This document shows positions 35,533 through 44,090 of a stretch of DNA of 64,000 bases, piece after piece (within the stretch, counting starts at the first letter, position 1; each line of letters begins with the position of its first letter). Position numbers and translations under genes: made by a program. This DNA comes from Alphaproteobacteria bacterium (GTDB taxonomy: Bacteria > Pseudomonadota > Alphaproteobacteria > Rickettsiales > SXRF01): contig JAGVLO010000009.1 in the NCBI GenBank assembly GCA_020049775.1, positions 21,079 through 85,078 on the forward strand, read 5' to 3'. Below the pieces are notes generated by a model that was not told the origin of the DNA, did not search any database, and saw nothing but the letters and a program-made list of their open reading frames with translations.

Positions 35533-35985
35533 TCAGCGATACTCTTTGAGGCATGTTTCGGCCTTAGGTTCGGGCTTTGGCCAGAATAGCTGCTCAACAC
35601 GCTTTATGAAGCACAGTAGCGCGCCTTCCTCGGTATAGGTATCATGATCATTGCAAATACTGGTTTTCACATGTTTCAGCAGCTCGCTGGGAACTGCTGA
35701 TTTCAGAATATCCATACCGTCTGCCTCTGCCACCAGCAGGATAGGACACAGACCGCTTTCATCCATCAACGCGCGAAGCACCGTGACCAGTTGATCGGGC
35801 GTGTAGTAAATATGTTCGTCATCCATCGGCACAAGCATCAGCCGCTTGCGGCTTTTCTCAAACAGGGCAATATGGAGGGCATCACCCGTTACCACCCATA
35901 CGTCCGGCTTATCACCGCATGCACCGCCGCACATCTCCGAGCAGGAACGCGGCAATGACGACAGCATTATGCCAAATCTTTTCAT
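35533..35985 (-). CDS. Unrecognised 150-residue protein with N-terminal cysteines
   Basis: ATG at 35985 (a TTG one codon earlier is also in frame). The N-terminal part has SCSEMCGGACGDKP, three cysteines close together. The core alternates beta and helix (DVWVVTGDALHIALFEK). That core has a faint look of the release-factor-related baeRF/host-attachment fold, but I would not assign it. The protein is probably cytoplasmic. It is the last backbone gene before the tRNA-fMet integration site, 160 bp from the 34020 gene. Confidence 0.5.
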   Translation of the reverse strand: MKRFGIMLSSLPRSCSEMCGGACGDKPDVWVVTGDALHIALFEKSRKRLMLVPMDDEHIYYTPDQLVTVLRALMDESGLCPILLVAEADGMDILKSAVPSELLKHVKTSICNDHDTYTEEGALLCFIKRVEQLFWPKPEPKAETCLKEYR

Positions 35986-35988
35986 CAA

Positions 35989-36320
35989 TCAATACCCATG
36001 TACATCCAGACATAATTTCTGCGCTAAATAGTAATGGCGTGGCTAACTGCTACCTTGATAAATATCAAATGACTCCGGCAATCGGCGCGAAACCACCCGT
36101 TCATTGCTGTTAACGCAATGAATTATAATGAATTATTGTGCTTATGGCTTTGGGGGTTGTCTTCCGGCACTTTTGGTGTATAAGCACTATTCATATTTCA
36201 GCTGATTTGTTGTATATTCAGCGATGCAGGGTGGTGAAAGTCCATCGTAGCATCAGCGAAAGGGGAAGCAGCCCTTATTCAAACTGCCGGAACGCAACTA
36301 GTGTTCTGTATTCATGGTGA
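35989..36320. other. Intergenic region upstream of tRNA-fMet
   Basis: 332 bp without a gene. It holds the tRNA promoter and a G-rich stretch at about 36220-36295 with short complementary pieces (GGGAAGCAGCCC and others) that looks structured but matches no RNA I can name. Confidence 0.4.
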
Positions 36321-36399
<79 letters not shown>

Positions 36400-36446
36400 A
36401 CCAGAGCCAGTTTCCGAAGATTTCACCCTCCTAAGTAAAATTTCAA

Positions 36447-36486
36447 AGTAAGCGTATAGTAAGCTAACTACAGGGCATTTTGTAGG
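36447..36486 (+). repeat. Putative left integrase arm sites
   Basis: AGTAAGCGTATAGTAAGCT (36447-36465; itself AGTAAGC twice with 4 bp between) and GGCATTTTGTAGG (36474-36486) recur exactly at 56960-56978 and 57061-57073. They are placed as expected for arm-type integrase or excisionase sites at both ends of the element. Confidence 0.7.
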
Positions 36487-36739
36487 GCTGCATAGTATTG
36501 CTATGTTTTGATCTAGGCTCATTCTGCATGTCAGCACCACTATCATATTTATACATCTATGTTCAATTCCTGCCACCCTATAAAAATTAGCAATATACTG
36601 TATAATATATGTAATTTGACATTTCTCATTAAGCATGCTATAGTAAAATTGCGCAATGTCTAAGCACATTTGCGCTTTTTTTATGCGCTGTAATTAGCAA
36701 CAGCACATTTTTCCAATCAACATTTTTAGAGGGGTTACT

Positions 36740-37321
36740 ATGGCTGGCAAGCAAGCCAAGCTGTTGACCAATAGCATGGTCACAGCAACGATTAAACACG
36801 TCCGGAAAAAACGTTACCCTGCACGCGATAGCGTCATGATTCTACTTTCAGTGAAGGCGGGACTACGGGCGGGTGAAATCGCCAAACTGACATGGCCTAT
36901 GGTGCTCGATGCCAATGGCAAGATCGGCAAGACAATAGAACTGCATAACATAGCAGCCAAGAAATTACATGGCCGAACCATACCGATCAATCCATATCTC
37001 AAGAAAGCATTGGCAAAGTTGCACCGAATACAAAAGTTCCCGATTGAGGGAAATATCGTATTTAGCGAACGCGGTAAGGCTATGACTCCTGCCAGTGTCG
37101 TGAAATGGTTCAAATCCATCTATGGAGAGCTGGGCTTTAAAGGATGTAGTAGCCATTCTGGGCGGCGCAGCTTCGTGACTAGGGCAGCCCGCTCAATTCA
37201 TCTAGTGGGAGGCAGTCTATTGGATGTTCAGCAATTAGCCGGGCATAGATCATTAGAGACTACGCAAGCCTACATTGAAGGCGACAGCCGTATTAAACAC
37301 CGACTTGTTGCCAGATTGTAG
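36740..37321 (+). CDS. Short tyrosine recombinase (catalytic domain only)
   Basis: 193 residues with the full catalytic set: R43 in GLRAGEI, K74/K75, HSGRR (H139, R142), GHRS (H169) and Y178 in TTQAY. No arm-binding or core-binding N-terminal domain is present, so it is far shorter than normal integrases (300-400 residues). GAGGGG lies ahead of the ATG. Such minimal recombinases act in phase variation, dimer resolution or cassette mobility. It is the first gene inside attL and probably shares a transcript with the peptidase-like gene 9 bp downstream. It does not resemble the right-end integrase. Confidence 0.85.
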   Translation: MAGKQAKLLTNSMVTATIKHVRKKRYPARDSVMILLSVKAGLRAGEIAKLTWPMVLDANGKIGKTIELHNIAAKKLHGRTIPINPYLKKALAKLHRIQKFPIEGNIVFSERGKAMTPASVVKWFKSIYGELGFKGCSSHSGRRSFVTRAARSIHLVGGSLLDVQQLAGHRSLETTQAYIEGDSRIKHRLVARL

Positions 37322-37330
37322 GGGGTGATT

Positions 37331-37972
37331 ATGGCACGAATCATAGATTTCGATGAATACCGTAAACACAATAGGCTGCGTCAGCCGATCAAGATCATAA
37401 AAATGCCTCCCGAGACACGAAGGAAAAAATACAAAAAACCAGACAGACAGGGGCATCTGGATAGTCTTTGCGGTGTTTATAGTATTATCAATGCTGTTAA
37501 TGCTGTGTATCGACTCAGCGAGTCAGAACGAGAGAAATTATTCAAACGGCTGATAGCTAGACTTGGTAAGGATAAACATGTGGCTAAAGCACTGGTTGGA
37601 GGCACCAGTAAAAAACATTTAGAAGCGATGCTTGATGAAGCCATCGATTATGTGAGCGAAAGGCATGGTGTTACGCTTGCCGTAAAACCCCTATTCCGGC
37701 GCGGCGTTGATATGTGCCTAACCTTATATTGGCATACAGTGTTTCAATTTCTTCACGCCACTAAAAAACGCTCTGTTATCATTGGAATTAATGGTCGAGA
37801 TGATCACTGGACGTGCGTAAGAGCAATGTCGCACTACTCCATGAAGCTACTCGACTCCAGTGGAGCTAAACGTCTACGTAGGCGACTTTGCCGTATCGGC
37901 AAACCCTATAGCCATAAGTGGTATCATCTCATCCCCACTCAAGCCTGGGGCATCAGCCTTAAAAAAGACTAA
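37331..37972 (+). CDS. Papain-like cysteine peptidase-type protein
   Basis: 213 residues from ATG 37331 (GGGGGTGATT upstream). A catalytic triad can be proposed: C47 in LDSLCGVYSIINA, H159 in DDHWTCVRA and D175 in LLDSSG. The order Cys, His, Asp and the small-residue helix after the Cys fit the papain/C39-like fold. The N-terminal ~40 residues are basic. There is no signal peptide, so it would work in the cytoplasm, perhaps on another element protein. It sits directly behind the minimal recombinase. I know no described family with certainty. Confidence 0.6.
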   Translation: MARIIDFDEYRKHNRLRQPIKIIKMPPETRRKKYKKPDRQGHLDSLCGVYSIINAVNAVYRLSESEREKLFKRLIARLGKDKHVAKALVGGTSKKHLEAMLDEAIDYVSERHGVTLAVKPLFRRGVDMCLTLYWHTVFQFLHATKKRSVIIGINGRDDHWTCVRAMSHYSMKLLDSSGAKRLRRRLCRIGKPYSHKWYHLIPTQAWGISLKKD

Positions 37973-38055
37973 CAACCCAAACAACTAATTATCAAATACC
38001 ACCTTCAAGCTTGTCGGTGGCCGCTCTTCATTTGTAATCTATCAAGGGAGTTTTT

Positions 38056-38379
38056 ATGAATATTGAGAAAATACGCCAGTTAAACGATCAATTGCGAAAA
38101 TATGGAACTGGAGGAAAGATATTGCTCACGCGTGGCATTTTAGCTTTAGGAGAAGAAGCTATCCTGCATATCATGACTTTAATGCAGTGTTACTCTGACT
38201 TTTCCGAGGATAACGATCCATATGGAGAACATGATTTTGGCGTTATTTTCCATGAAGGAAAGAAGTGCTTCTGGAAGATCGACTATTACGACCAGCAATA
38301 TAGCTGGCACTCATCTGACCCCGCCAATCCAGACGTCACTTGCCGCATGCTTACACTGATGCTGGCAGAGGAGTACTGA
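38056..38379 (+). CDS. DUF3768 family protein
   Basis: 107 residues. LNDQLRKYGTGGKILLTRGI, DNDPYGEHDFG, FWKIDYYDQQ and the ending CRMLTLMLAEEY are the hallmarks of DUF3768, a family found mainly on plasmids and islands of alphaproteobacteria. No function is established. AAGGGAG precedes the ATG. It fits the mobile context here. Confidence 0.88.
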   Translation: MNIEKIRQLNDQLRKYGTGGKILLTRGILALGEEAILHIMTLMQCYSDFSEDNDPYGEHDFGVIFHEGKKCFWKIDYYDQQYSWHSSDPANPDVTCRMLTLMLAEEY

Positions 38380-38380
38380 T

Positions 38381-38446
38381 ATGTCTAAATGGCTAATATT
38401 CTGGCTTGTAACAGTTTATTTTTATTCAGAACCGTATCGCCAATAA
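38381..38446 (+). CDS. Possible 21-residue membrane peptide
   Basis: ATG 1 bp after the DUF3768 stop, behind GAGGAGTACTGAT. It encodes MSKWLIFWLVTVYFYSEPY plus two residues, one short hydrophobic helix. It may be a coupled micropeptide, or chance. Confidence 0.25.
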   Translation: MSKWLIFWLVTVYFYSEPYRQ

Positions 38447-38484
38447 TGATGTATATCAGACAGCTATTTCCTGATATTTATGCG

Positions 38485-39147
38485 TTAGTACGTTAATATT
38501 CCACCATTCTTATCCAATTTATGGACAGCGCCATAATCATAGCGGTATTGTGCATTAGTGAGATTAAGCTCTATCCTATCACGGTCTTCCGTAACCGTAA
38601 CGATTCCTGCACACTCGCCAAACTGATTGCTGACCTGCACTTCATTGCTTGTAACCGTAATCATACGATAATTGCCAATTTCACAAATATTCCCTCCTGA
38701 AATTTGCGTCACTAAAACGACAACGCCATCTGAAATCCTGAACTCTCTCTCATAATTCAGAGCGAATGTATTGCCACTGCTATCCTGAACACTGTCATCA
38801 AAGATTATTTGGCCATCCACTTTAATCTGATTCTGGTGGCGTTCCACAGCTTCAATCACAAAAGACCGTATCGTTCCATCAGGTAATTTCAGGAGATGCT
38901 CTTCTACTATAGGATATACTGGCTGCAGTAGTCTGCCAAATACGTGTATAGTAGCACATTTCTTCTGGAGGCAATGCTCGTTATAGCTTCCTTCCAATCC
39001 GAGCACGTATGCCTTGCTGTTATAAACGGCCTGCTTATACATAACGGACAGATGCGGCAAAACATATTTTGGCAATGAATCTACGACAGCTGCTATCAAT
39101 ATAAAAAAGCCTATTGATGCAGGTATAATGTATTTTTTCTGAATCAT
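38485..39147 (-). CDS. Membrane-anchored protein of unknown family, 220 residues
   Basis: One N-terminal membrane helix (YIIPASIGFFILIAAVVDSL) and a periplasmic or extracytoplasmic part rich in beta-type residues, with six cysteines (CLQKKC, CEIGNY, FGECAG) that could form disulfides. No domain is recognised. It lies 12 bp after the next membrane gene on the same strand, so the two form an operon. Confidence 0.6.
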   Translation of the reverse strand: MIQKKYIIPASIGFFILIAAVVDSLPKYVLPHLSVMYKQAVYNSKAYVLGLEGSYNEHCLQKKCATIHVFGRLLQPVYPIVEEHLLKLPDGTIRSFVIEAVERHQNQIKVDGQIIFDDSVQDSSGNTFALNYEREFRISDGVVVLVTQISGGNICEIGNYRMITVTSNEVQVSNQFGECAGIVTVTEDRDRIELNLTNAQYRYDYGAVHKLDKNGGILTY

Positions 39148-39159
39148 AAAATTGCCTAA

Positions 39160-39966
39160 TTAATAGTCTAAAAACCGGCCTTCCAGATACAGGACATCAC
39201 CTGATCCATGAAACAGCCTAAAATGAAAATGCTGTTCACCCTTATTGGTCAAAACGGTGGAACTACAGAACGTCTCCTTATCTTTAGGTTTTACCGGTCT
39301 ATCGTCTACGATTTTCTCGATAGAAAAGACCTTATAGGTAACAAAAGCATTGGACATGCTTTGTTCGATGGTTTGCTTGATAAGGTATTTAGATGCCTCA
39401 GAGTTGCAGCTAGGGAGGCCATTTATGCCTTTTTCCTGATTAGCACCGCTATGGTTGAGGTATGAACCCAAAGCAAATAAACCGAGCATCACAACAACAA
39501 TGGCACGTAATATCCATAAGAGCGATTCATGGTGTTTTGGCTTAGTGGCGATAATACCAATTTGACCCGATGTGGGTACTAGCGTATCCGTAGAACCAGA
39601 AGTTGGAGCAATATTGATTCCCCAGTGCTGCATAGCCGTTTTAGTAAATTCACTGTCCGGTTCGGCCAATATCCAGCCAATATCGAGATAATTTTTTGCT
39701 GTCATCTCATTGCCTTTACACCCTATCCAAATGGATAGGGGCACAAAGGCAATAGATATAACAGTGGCCACATCCGGCATTGCCTGATGCGTAACAAGAT
39801 GAATTACCCAAAACAATAGAAAAACACTGCCCCAAACATTTAACTTGCGAAGAAACAGAGGAATGCCAAAAACACCTGAGAATAAAAGAAGTGTCCAACT
39901 AAAGCCTAACTCGACTCTCTTGATTTCACCAGTTCTTGGATTTTTGAATGGGATTAATACACGCAT
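39160..39966 (-). CDS. Multi-spanning membrane protein, 268 residues
   Basis: Two or three membrane helices in the first 90 residues (SWTLLLFSGVFGIPLFLRKL; VFLLFWVIHLVTH), then a cytoplasmic KNYLDIGWILAEPDSEFTK segment, another helix near 145-170, and a C-terminal extracytoplasmic domain of about 90 residues. The first part has the look of small bacterial inner-membrane proteins of the DUF2628 kind, but this is not certain. It is in operon with the 38485 gene and is divergent from the XRE regulator across about 115 bp. Confidence 0.6.
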   Translation of the reverse strand: MRVLIPFKNPRTGEIKRVELGFSWTLLLFSGVFGIPLFLRKLNVWGSVFLLFWVIHLVTHQAMPDVATVISIAFVPLSIWIGCKGNEMTAKNYLDIGWILAEPDSEFTKTAMQHWGINIAPTSGSTDTLVPTSGQIGIIATKPKHHESLLWILRAIVVVMLGLFALGSYLNHSGANQEKGINGLPSCNSEASKYLIKQTIEQSMSNAFVTYKVFSIEKIVDDRPVKPKDKETFCSSTVLTNKGEQHFHFRLFHGSGDVLYLEGRFLDY

Positions 39967-40080
39967 ATAGTATGACCTCTAAAACGAAGATGACTATAAG
40001 TGACATTCATTTGATGTGCAAGCATAATTCCACTCATAGTCTGTAGACTCATAGCCATCATAATTTGACAATCCGGCTTC

Positions 40081-40311
40081 ATGAAAGAAGCTGACTTAAA
40101 GAAGATCCGAAAATCGTTTGGAGTGCGCATACGTACGTTGCGTAAAGCCAAGGGATTCTCGCAAGAAGAATTTGCCTATGAATGCAGCTTACATCGCACC
40201 TACATGGGTGATATAGAACGTGGTGAACGTAATGTATCGATAGACAATATCGCTAAAATTGCCGCTACGCTGCATATGAGTATCAGTGAATTATTCAGTG
40301 GAATTAAGTAA
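40081..40311 (+). CDS. XRE-family helix-turn-helix regulator
   Basis: 76 residues, a single lambda-repressor-like domain: [21 protein letters not shown] and [20 protein letters not shown]. These small regulators (C.AhdI-type size) control mobile-element or restriction genes. It lies divergent to the membrane gene pair and converges with the 40313 gene, so it could repress the former. Confidence 0.9.
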   Translation: MKEADLKKIRKSFGVRIRTLRKAKGFSQEEFAYECSLHRTYMGDIERGERNVSIDNIAKIAATLHMSISELFSGIK

Positions 40312-40312
40312 C

Positions 40313-40684
40313 TCAGTACTTTTGGGTATAATCCAGCCAGAGTATTTTTGCATCGTTAGGCTTTTCTTCCTGAGTAGATAAAGTTACAGCCTGATCAACC
40401 ACTGACGGGGTAAAGATTTCTATTAAACTTTTCTGTAAATGAATCTCGTAGCATAAGTAAATTGCGTTATTTGAGGGATGACGATTTACCGGATCAATTA
40501 GGGGGGCTTTAAGAAGAGTTATATATCCCTTGTTTTGTAGACCTTTTAATATGCTGCGGATCTGCGGTGTGGGAACAGATCGCAGATGTCCATCATTAGG
40601 GCTTAGGTATATTGTTTCGCTTTGTGTGCTATCCCATAATGCTTTTATAGCATTTAAAACTTCATTATATTCCGATCCAGCCAT
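40313..40684 (-). CDS. Small winged-helix-like protein, 123 residues
   Basis: I use ATG 40684 (ACGGAAAA upstream) rather than the longer TTG start. The middle part, PTPQIRSILKGLQNKGYITLL, reads like a winged helix (recognition helix plus wing), followed by a beta-rich end. There is no known family. It converges with the XRE gene, with their stops 1 bp apart. It may be a regulator of the element. Confidence 0.45.
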   Translation of the reverse strand: MAGSEYNEVLNAIKALWDSTQSETIYLSPNDGHLRSVPTPQIRSILKGLQNKGYITLLKAPLIDPVNRHPSNNAIYLCYEIHLQKSLIEIFTPSVVDQAVTLSTQEEKPNDAKILWLDYTQKY

Positions 40685-40711
40685 ACATTTTTCCGTACAT
40701 ACATCTTTCAA

Positions 40712-41234
40712 AAAAGCCTACTTGAAAACAATCGCACTACATGTGTTGTTGACATTATATGGTATATAAGGCAACCACACAACCCCTACATTATGTGTTT
40801 ATTATTAAAATTCATTGGCTAAAGGACTTCATCCACAGCTACAAATGCCTTAAATTTGGGGTAGTCGTGGGTTTGAATCCGTACATAGGATTGCCCACAA
40901 GAAAAGGCTCTGCAGTGACCAAGGGAACGCCTTGGGTACAGATTCCCATCTATAATGTTTTCCTAACGAAGTCAGCAATAGCATCCGCTGCATTCAGGCT
41001 ATGAGTTGGATTTCTACATATATCTATTTGATATTTCAATCTACTTCTGTTGCATCCTTGTCTGTGTGTTTTCTGTTGTATCCTTGTCTGTGTGTTGATA
41101 ATAGTGCAATCAGCCATACTCTTGTCATCTACACGGGGTCAGACATACCTATTACCTTCACGGCATTTGCCGTTGACATATGAAAATGCGCAAGTATTTG
41201 TAAAGATAATGCAACTTAACCAAGGGGAATTGGA
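40712..41234. other. Intergenic region with tandem duplication
   Basis: About 550 bp with no convincing gene. It contains the promoter side of the 40313 gene and of DUF3015, plus a 26-bp tandem duplication at 41045-41096. Confidence 0.5.
41045..41096 (+). repeat. 26-bp tandem repeat, two copies
   Basis: TTCTGTTG(C/T)ATCCTTGTC and TGTGTGTT in each copy; 41045-41070 and 41071-41096 differ at one base. It lies about 140 bp upstream of the DUF3015 gene and is probably a recent slippage duplication. Confidence 0.7.
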
Positions 41235-41768
41235 ATGAATATTTTGAAACTATCAGCTCTCACTTTCGTAATGGTGCCATTTGTAGCGTTTGCGGACGCT
41301 GCACCAAAGACTGACACTGCTCCAAAGGCCGAAAAGACCCAAGGCAGCGGACCAAATCCGTACGTTGAATGCGGTATTGGCGCGGCGTTGTTTCCTACCA
41401 CCAATTGGGCCGCTGTTACATCAAATGCGATTTGGGACCTAGGCTCTACAGCCATTACCTCCGCCATCTCGTCGCCTGAAACCTGCAGTGCAAAAAAGAT
41501 GAAAACAGCCAAGCTGATCCTAGAAACGCTGCCGGAACTTGAAAAAGATGTTGCCGCAGGAGAAGGCAAATACATCACTGCGCTGTTGGCGACCGCAGGC
41601 TGTGACGCATCAAGTAAAGGTGCGATCACCGCTAACATGCGTTCAAGCTATGCCACAATGGTAAGCGCCGGTGATTATGCAGATAAGTCCCGCATCGATC
41701 GCGCTGCGAGCTTTTACTCCAGCACCAAGGATGCAATGACTGCCGCTAACTGCAACGTTGTACTCTAA
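41235..41768 (+). CDS. DUF3015 family secreted protein
   Basis: 177 residues with a cleavable signal peptide (MNILKLSALTFVMVPFVAFA, cut near ADA). The mature part has PNPYVECGIGAALFPTTNW, VTSNAIWDLG and SSPETC, the DUF3015 signature. AAGGGGAATTGGA precedes the ATG. DUF3015 proteins are periplasmic, of unknown role, and often sit beside DUF4105 genes, as here. Codon use differs a little from the flanking element genes, which suggests independent origin of this cargo pair. Confidence 0.9.
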   Translation: MNILKLSALTFVMVPFVAFADAAPKTDTAPKAEKTQGSGPNPYVECGIGAALFPTTNWAAVTSNAIWDLGSTAITSAISSPETCSAKKMKTAKLILETLPELEKDVAAGEGKYITALLATAGCDASSKGAITANMRSSYATMVSAGDYADKSRIDRAASFYSSTKDAMTAANCNVVL

Positions 41769-43680
41769 TCGTCGCAAAGATCAGCATCATTCTGAAAGCC
41801 AGTTTTCTTCTCGGAGAAAACTGGCTTTTTGTGTTTGTATCCTATTTTGCCAATGCGCTCCTTCTGCATTCGCGTTGGAGTTAAGTAGATCAGAAACACT
41901 AGCGAGACTCCCGCAATGGCTGTCACTTAATTACTACCACAAGGGCAGTGACGGTCGCTTTACCAGTGAAATCATCAACGATGATTATTTCGTCGCTCCG
42001 AATGGCAGCACCAATCCGCACTCTGAACTGGTTGCCTTCCAGCAAGCGATGGTGCGGCAAATGGAAGTAGGTGGACAAGAAGATGTCTTATGCCGCTTCC
42101 CTGCACGGATGACCTTCATGCAGAAATCGGACCCCCAATTTAGCGACTTTATCAGGCCGGTCTGCGAGACTTATGATTCCGTCAACAGGCCTGACAAGAT
42201 TACCTCGGTGTCGATTGTGTTTGCCAGCGGGCATTTCGATAACCCCAGCTCATACTATGGTCATCAAATGCTCAAATTTAATTACGGCGATGATGTCTTA
42301 GACCAGCCAACACTAGATGCCAGCCTCAATTATGGTGCAAATAATACGGATAACCCTGGGCCCCTTTACATCATCAGAGGAGTGTTCGGGGGGTATGAAG
42401 CACAGTACAAGCGAAATAACGAGTTCCTCAATACGCATTCTTACACCAACGTACAGGTCCGCGATGTATGGGAATACACGCTGGACCTAACACCTGAACA
42501 GAGAACGTTCATCGTTGAGCACAGCTGGGAGGTGATGAGGGCTAAATTCAGTTACTATTTCTTTAATGACAATTGCGCACACCGAATTGCACGACTTGTG
42601 GAAAACGCGACGGGGCGCGATCTTACCAATGTGTCTGGTTTCTGGTTGCTGCCGACACAAGTGATTCGCCAAATGGACAATAAGGGTAGTACGACGTTGG
42701 TTAAGGGGGAGACCTATGTCCCTTCGCTCAAGACCGTGTTTTCGAAGCGGTACGCGCAATTGAGTGGAAATCAAAAGGAGCAACTACAGGCATACTTGGA
42801 GGCCGAGAATGATATGCGTAAGGCAAGTGTATTGCAAATAGACGCTGCCGTTCTTTTTGGATTACTTGACTACTATGACCTGGAGCTTGCAAAGCTTAAG
42901 GAAGATCAAGAGAAAGCGGAGCAGATGCGCGATATACATCAGCAGCGAAGCATAATACTTGCGGAAATGCTCCGGCGGCCTGCATCGGCAATGCAAAGAG
43001 AACCGCTGCAACCCATCGAAGTTCAGCCACTTCCCGATACACGGCAGCCATCATCCGTGCGGTTGGAGTCTGGAGTGCATGATGGAAATGCGTTTGGGCG
43101 ACTTACCGTCAGGGCCGCGAATAACGATATGTTGGATGCGCCGATCACCGGACAGGAGGTGTCCAAGTTCATTATGGGTGCGGCTCAACTGGAGTATGGT
43201 GATACTGATTTGAGCCTGCGTAAGGTGGTAGCGTTGGATATTGTCAATTTCAATACGAACCCGCTGCCGATTCTTCTGACAAGAGAATATTCTTGGGGAT
43301 TTCGGATGGATTACTCACCAAGAAATGAGTTGTGCGCCGAGTGTCGATCTGCGGGGGTCGAAGGGACAATAGGACGGGCTATCCGGGTGGACGACGAGGT
43401 GCTTGTCTACGGACTGGGTGGCGGTCGTGTCCATACCAAGGAGAATGATACTGGTAGCTATGCCAATCTCGTTGTGCAAGTCGGCAGTGTGATGAATGTT
43501 ACAAGAATGATGAATGTTCAGTTGGAAGGAAGGTACACGCAGTCGATCAAAAGTGAAGACATGAGCCTGCAAATGGAGACACGGCACGTTCTTGGCAAGC
43601 GAGTGGATTTGAGGGCAACTGCTGTGACAAACGGTGATGAGCATAGTCTATCAGCGGGGCTTGCTTGGCACTTTGATTAG
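41758..43680 (+). CDS. DUF4105 (Lnb N-terminal periplasmic) domain protein
   Basis: 640 residues. After a signal-like segment (KLAFCVCILFCQCAPSAFA, about 21-40) comes the DUF4105 domain with FDNPSSYYGHQMLKFNYG, and YYFFNDNCAHRIARLVE, whose Cys/His set suggests a papain-like fold as proposed for Lnb peptidase-like domains. A C-terminal beta-rich part may be an outer-membrane barrel. The only start giving the signal peptide is TTG 41758, overlapping DUF3015 by 11 bp, with no clear ribosome site. A terminator-like hairpin lies within codons 13-24. The overlap and pairing suggest coupled expression. Confidence 0.82.
   Translation: MYSNRRKDQHHSESQFSSRRKLAFCVCILFCQCAPSAFALELSRSETLARLPQWLSLNYYHKGSDGRFTSEIINDDYFVAPNGSTNPHSELVAFQQAMVRQMEVGGQEDVLCRFPARMTFMQKSDPQFSDFIRPVCETYDSVNRPDKITSVSIVFASGHFDNPSSYYGHQMLKFNYGDDVLDQPTLDASLNYGANNTDNPGPLYIIRGVFGGYEAQYKRNNEFLNTHSYTNVQVRDVWEYTLDLTPEQRTFIVEHSWEVMRAKFSYYFFNDNCAHRIARLVENATGRDLTNVSGFWLLPTQVIRQMDNKGSTTLVKGETYVPSLKTVFSKRYAQLSGNQKEQLQAYLEAENDMRKASVLQIDAAVLFGLLDYYDLELAKLKEDQEKAEQMRDIHQQRSIILAEMLRRPASAMQREPLQPIEVQPLPDTRQPSSVRLESGVHDGNAFGRLTVRAANNDMLDAPITGQEVSKFIMGAAQLEYGDTDLSLRKVVALDIVNFNTNPLPILLTREYSWGFRMDYSPRNELCAECRSAGVEGTIGRAIRVDDEVLVYGLGGGRVHTKENDTGSYANLVVQVGSVMNVTRMMNVQLEGRYTQSIKSEDMSLQMETRHVLGKRVDLRATAVTNGDEHSLSAGLAWHFD
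41795..41830 (+). terminator. Terminator-like hairpin inside the start of the DUF4105 gene
   Basis: A perfect 13-bp stem (AAAGCCAGTTTTC with its complement) and an 8-base loop are followed by a short T run. It is placed right after the DUF3015 stop, where a terminator or attenuator is expected, yet lies inside the DUF4105 reading frame. It would lower read-through from the DUF3015 gene. Confidence 0.7.
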
Positions 43681-43683
43681 GAC

Positions 43684-43733
43684 CTCACATAACTGTGAGT
43701 GGCTCGGAACATCGGCTTGTTCCGATGTTGAGC
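43684..43733. other. Two adjacent hairpins after DUF4105
   Basis: CTCACA-TAAC-TGTGAG (43684-43699) and GCTC-AACATCGG / CCGATGTT-GAGC (43702-43733) follow the DUF4105 stop by 3 bp. There is no T run, so these are Rho-type end signals or protein sites rather than a typical intrinsic terminator. Confidence 0.45.
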
Positions 43734-43815
43734 TGTGCGTATAAATCGAAGGCCAACGTATCATTGTCCCACTTAAATTCTGACGGCGACTTCGCGCCCC
43801 CGGAACCGCATTTCT

Positions 43816-44061
43816 GTGGACGGAATGGCTTTGCACCGTTCCCATGCAGTATTCCCACGAGAATGCGAGGTCAAAGCGGGCAAGTCCTCACAGACTCGTC
43901 TCGACAGAGCTGTCGCGGTGCCATCGCACTCACGAAGGCGCCACAAAGCCAAAGTCGGCGAGTCCGGGCCGACCATCGACAGCATCGACATCGTTGAATT
44001 CAAGTCAAACGCCGAACTCAAGGAATGGCTCGGAAAGACGGCGGGCGGATTCCTGCATTAG
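43816..44061 (+). pseudogene. Possible gene remnant
   Basis: The frame from GTG 43816 ends with a plausible protein tail, TIDSIDIVEFKSNAELKEWL, but its first half is low in sense and lacks a ribosome site. The 410-bp stretch 43681-44090 holds no other gene. I read this as the 3' remnant of a lost gene, with low certainty. Confidence 0.2.
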
Positions 44062-44090
44062 CACCACGCGCGACGAAGTCTCGCTGCAGT

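Noticed and set aside
40855..40905. tRNA T-arm-like GGGTTTGAATCCG
   Set aside because: The flanking bases do not form a T stem and no D-arm, anticodon arm or acceptor can be found nearby.
41041..41100. CRISPR-like repeats
   Set aside because: Only two tandem 26-bp copies with no spacer between them and no cas genes anywhere in the window.
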